Assembly: GCA_004347865.1 (NCBI GenBank)
Contig: QNUZ01000124.1
Coordinates: forward strand, 1 to 7,315
Source: Archaeoglobi archaeon
GTDB taxonomy: Archaea; Halobacteriota; Archaeoglobi; Archaeoglobales; Archaeoglobaceae
DNA: 7,315 nt
Reading direction: 5' to 3'
Below the pieces are notes generated by a model. That model was given only the letters and a program-made list of their open reading frames with translations. It did not search any database and had not been told where the DNA came from. A program made the position numbers and the translations under genes. Shown here piece by piece: positions 5,656 through 7,315 of the stretch. Numbering within the stretch: the first letter of the stretch is position 1; each line of letters begins with the position of its first letter.

Positions 5656-6909
5656 ATGAGACTCCCGGGTTTCTACAAGCTTAGCGTTCAGGATAGGTTG
5701 AAAAAAGTCGCGGAGTTTGCGAATTTGAGTGAGGAAGAAGTCAAGGCGCTGATATCTTCTGCTGGACTTCCAATTGAAGTTGCCGACAGAATGATTGAGA
5801 ACGTTATAGGGACATTTGAGTTGCCTCTCGGAATTGCAACCAATTTCCTAATCGATGGAAAAGAGTATTTGATTCCTATGGTAATCGAAGAACCAAGCGT
5901 TGTTGCTGCAGCAAGTAATGCTGCAAGGATGGCAAGGGAGGGCGGCGGCTTTACAACGGATTTTACTGCGCCGGTAATGATAGGGCAGATTCAGGTTGTT
6001 GACGTCCGAAATCCAGAAAGTGCAAGGTTTGAAATTTTAAGAAATAAGTCGGAAATCATAGAAAAGGCAAATGAATGCGATCCTATGCTTTTGAAGCTTG
6101 GAGGCGGTTGCAGAGATCTTGAGGTCAGGATAATTGATTCGATTTTTGGCAAGATGCTTGTAGTCCACCTTCTTGTGGATGTCAGAGATGCTATGGGGGC
6201 CAACGCTGTGAACACGATGTGCGAGAAGGTTGCGCCTATTGTTGGCAGGATTTCGGGGGGCAAACCATTGCTGAGAATAGTTTCGAACCTCTCTGTTTAC
6301 AGGATTGCGAGGGCAAAGGCCTTATTTAAGAAAGAGGCCATAGGGGGCGAGGAGGTTGTGGATGGAGTGATGAAGGCATACGCCTTTGCTGAGGCCGACC
6401 CCTTCAGGTGTGCAACGCACAACAAGGGAATAATGAACGGAATTTCCGCTTTGATGATTGCAACGGGGAATGACTTCAGGGCTGTTGAGGCCGGGGCACA
6501 CGGTTATGCGGCAATTAGAGGTTACAAACCGCTGACGAAGTATGAAATAAACGAAAATGGCGACCTTGTGGGCACAATAGAGGTTCCAATTTCGGCAGGG
6601 ATCATCGGTGGTGCCACTCAGGTGAATCCATTGGCCAAGATCTGTCTGAAAATTCTAGGTGTAAAAAGCTCTGGAGAGCTTGCGAGGGTTGCTGCAGCTC
6701 TTGGACTTGCACAGAACTTTGCAGCGCTTCGCGCATTGGCCACGGAGGGGATACAGAGGGGGCACATGGAACTGCATGCGAGGAATGTTGCGATAATGGC
6801 TGGAGCGAGGGGGAGCGAGATCGACAGGATTGCGGAACTGATGGTAAAGGATGGAAAGATTAGGATCGACTATGCAAAGGAGCTGCTGTCGAAGCTCAGG
6901 GGAGAGTGA
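5656..6909 (+). CDS. hmgA: Class II 3-hydroxy-3-methylglutaryl-CoA reductase
   Basis: This 417-residue enzyme reduces HMG-CoA to mevalonate, the committed step to isoprenoid ether lipids, using NAD(P)H. It follows the class II (Pseudomonas mevalonii-type) sequence throughout, including MIENVIGTFELP at 46-57, GGGCRDLEV at 149-157, DAMGAN at 178-183, ATHNKGIMNG at 253-262, VEAGAHGYA and the C-terminal flap GIQRGHMELHARN at 365-377. Catalytic residues by alignment to the Pseudomonas enzyme are Glu79 (in EEPS), Lys257 (HNKG), Asp273 (ATGND) and His370 (GHM); all are present. No membrane segments exist, unlike eukaryotic class I. The ATG at 5656 gives a start (MRLPGFYKLS) that aligns with the family and is preceded by GGGGGT 5 bases upstream. 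In-frame GTG 5635 and ATG 5590 are less likely. Class II HMGR in Archaeoglobales is held to be a lateral acquisition from bacteria. The gene is transcribed alone, convergent with a gene remnant that overlaps its last 14 bases. Confidence 0.96.
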   Translation: MRLPGFYKLSVQDRLKKVAEFANLSEEEVKALISSAGLPIEVADRMIENVIGTFELPLGIATNFLIDGKEYLIPMVIEEPSVVAAASNAARMAREGGGFTTDFTAPVMIGQIQVVDVRNPESARFEILRNKSEIIEKANECDPMLLKLGGGCRDLEVRIIDSIFGKMLVVHLLVDVRDAMGANAVNTMCEKVAPIVGRISGGKPLLRIVSNLSVYRIARAKALFKKEAIGGEEVVDGVMKAYAFAEADPFRCATHNKGIMNGISALMIATGNDFRAVEAGAHGYAAIRGYKPLTKYEINENGDLVGTIEVPISAGIIGGATQVNPLAKICLKILGVKSSGELARVAAALGLAQNFAALRALATEGIQRGHMELHARNVAIMAGARGSEIDRIAELMVKDGKIRIDYAKELLSKLRGE

Positions 6910-7036
6910 TATCGACGTCTTCGATGGTTGAGCAGCCCACTCCTCTGCTGGCTAATTCTTTTTTCAACTTCTCCGAAGCCTTCCCGTGGTAAAAGACCAC
7001 GTGCTCCGCTTCGCAGTGCTCTACCATTGAAATTAT
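6896..7036 (-). pseudogene. 3' remnant of an unidentified gene, apparently truncated by an IS200/IS605-type element
   Basis: The minus strand holds an open frame that ends at TGA 6896-6898, inside the last 14 bases of the HMGR gene. It encodes about 46 residues up to the presumed element border, or 43 from ATG 7027. The peptide reads like the end of a globular protein: IISMVEHCEAEHVVFYHGKA, an amphipathic KLKKELASRG stretch, then STIEDVDITLP. Codon choice (GAG, AAG, GTG, ATA rich) looks coding. I do not recognise the family. No ribosome binding site or promoter precedes ATG 7027; instead the frame runs without a stop into the ends of the TnpB element. I infer that the element inserted into this gene and that its 5' part lies beyond the right edge or is lost. 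The alternative is a genuine 43-residue protein. Confidence 0.45.
6956..6964 (+). terminator. Possible T-tract terminator after HMG-CoA reductase
   Basis: ATTCTTTTTT, ending in six T residues, lies about 50 bases past the HMGR stop. Archaeal RNA polymerase terminates on T-rich non-template runs without needing a hairpin. The run falls inside the opposite-strand gene remnant as Lys codons, so it may be only coding sequence. Confidence 0.3.
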
Positions 7037-7058
7037 AAAAATGGGTGCCCAGAAAACC

Positions 7059-7074
7059 CAGAGCTTTAGCTCTG
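7059..7074 (+). repeat. Subterminal hairpin, CAGAGC-TTTA-GCTCTG
   Basis: A perfect 6-bp stem with a four-base loop is the type of single-strand palindrome that TnpA (Y1 transposase) binds at the ends of IS200/IS605 elements. It is enclosed by a second, distant pairing TGCCC (7046-7050) with GGGCA (7081-7085), which may extend the fold. It ends about 15 bases upstream of the tnpB TATA box. Confidence 0.65.
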
Positions 7075-7088
7075 ATGAACGGGCAAAG

Positions 7089-7096
7089 CTTAAATA
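7089..7096 (+). promoter_or_regulatory. TATA box of tnpB
   Basis: CTTAAATA is preceded by a purine-rich GGGCAAAG that could bind TFB. Initiation about 26 bases past its centre would fall near 7118-7120, just before the GGGGATGA that precedes the proposed TTG start. Confidence 0.55.
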
Positions 7097-7131
7097 GTTC
7101 TGCGTTGAAAAAAAGCCTTGGGGATGACCCC

Positions 7132-7315
7132 TTGCAGAAAGAAGCCCAGATATGCGTTGTAGGCAGGGTGTTCAGGCCGAATAAATCAAAAGTCCTGGCT
7201 TTAAATAAAACGCTCAGAGAGTATTTTAAACTCGTTAAATGGTATCTGGGCTACAATTCCACATCGAAGAAGTTTTTGCACGAGAAATGCTATGAAAAAG
7301 CCAAAGAGCTCTTCA
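7132..7315 (+). CDS. tnpB: TnpB-like protein of an IS200/IS605-family element, N-terminal part (cut by window edge)
   Basis: Sixty-one codons are visible before the right edge. The motif VFRPNKSKVLALNKTLREYF, followed by KLVKWYLGYNSTSKKFLHEK and YEKAKELF, is the N-terminal signature I associate with archaeal TnpB (OrfB) proteins, RNA-guided RuvC-like nucleases of IS200/IS605 elements and ancestors of Cas12. The RuvC and zinc-finger parts lie outside the window, so intactness cannot be judged. The start is uncertain. TTG 7132 is preceded by GGGGATGA (7120-7127) and fits the predicted transcript. The in-frame ATG 7075 lies upstream of the predicted transcription start and would place the reading frame inside the left-end region. 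The frame is closed upstream by TAA at 7036. Confidence 0.75.
   Translation, partial: MQKEAQICVVGRVFRPNKSKVLALNKTLREYFKLVKWYLGYNSTSKKFLHEKCYEKAKELF

Larger units (their letters stand above)
7037..7315 (+). mobile_element. Left end and 5' part of an IS200/IS605-family (tnpB-carrying) element
   Basis: The element is recognised by a subterminal perfect hairpin (7059-7074), a TATA box and the start of a tnpB-like gene in that order. There is no room for a tnpA gene between the hairpin and tnpB, and none lies to the left, so this is a tnpB-only (IS1341-like) element or one whose tnpA lies to the right. IS605-type elements have no terminal inverted repeats or target duplications, so the exact left border cannot be read. 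I place it near the TTATAAAAATGGG stretch, about 20 bases before the hairpin, by analogy with other family members. The right end, expected to encode the guide (omega/re) RNA, lies outside the window. Confidence 0.6.

Noticed and set aside
5991..6263. Minus-strand open frame opposite HMG-CoA reductase
   Set aside because: It falls within a gene having every catalytic residue on the other strand.
6985..7001. Hairpin CGTGGT-AAAAG-ACCACG as an HMGR terminator
   Set aside because: It lies within the coding-like gene remnant, has no T-tract after it, and archaeal termination does not need such a hairpin.
7075..7131. In-frame ATG 7075 as the tnpB start
   Set aside because: It follows the end hairpin directly and lies upstream of the predicted TATA box; a transcript from that box would not include it. 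It remains possible if transcription starts further upstream.

Overview
The window looks like chromosomal DNA of a hyperthermophilic euryarchaeon, most likely of the order Archaeoglobales. The evidence is an archaeal transcription/translation operon (Rpo7, Spt4, the DUF359 kinase, ribosomal S24e and S27ae, Kae1), archaeal TATA-type promoters, GGTGA-type ribosome binding sites with frequent TTG/ATG starts, and a class II (bacterial-type) HMG-CoA reductase, which among archaea is known from Archaeoglobales and Thermoplasmatales. The assignment is inferred from gene content and not proven.

Layout. Positions 1-2963 (minus strand) hold one tightly packed operon, read from right to left: rpo7, spt4, GTP-dependent dephospho-CoA kinase, rps24e, rps27ae, kae1 and a PHP-domain phosphoesterase cut off by the left edge. 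Genes overlap or lie within 2 bases of each other. A TATA box sits so close to the rpo7 start that its mRNA should be nearly leaderless. Positions 3018-5561 (minus) hold a second operon: a two-CBS protein with a C-terminal zinc ribbon, a four-CBS protein, and an Rnl3-type ATP-dependent RNA ligase, again with stop/start overlaps. A 94-base intergenic region separates this operon from the divergent HMG-CoA reductase gene (5656-6909, plus), the committed step of the mevalonate route to archaeal lipids.

The right end is a genome scar. A convergent minus-strand reading frame whose stop lies inside the HMGR 3' end survives only as about 46 codons, and directly upstream of it begins an IS200/IS605-type element. 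That element shows a perfect 6-bp stem hairpin, a TATA box and the first 61 codons of a TnpB-like protein, which runs off the window.

Functionally, the first operon ties RNA polymerase stalk and elongation factors to coenzyme A synthesis, the small ribosomal subunit and t6A tRNA modification. The second couples a nucleotide-consuming RNA ligase to two proteins of a family that usually senses adenine nucleotides; this is the least described association in the window. No tRNA, rRNA or CRISPR array was seen.
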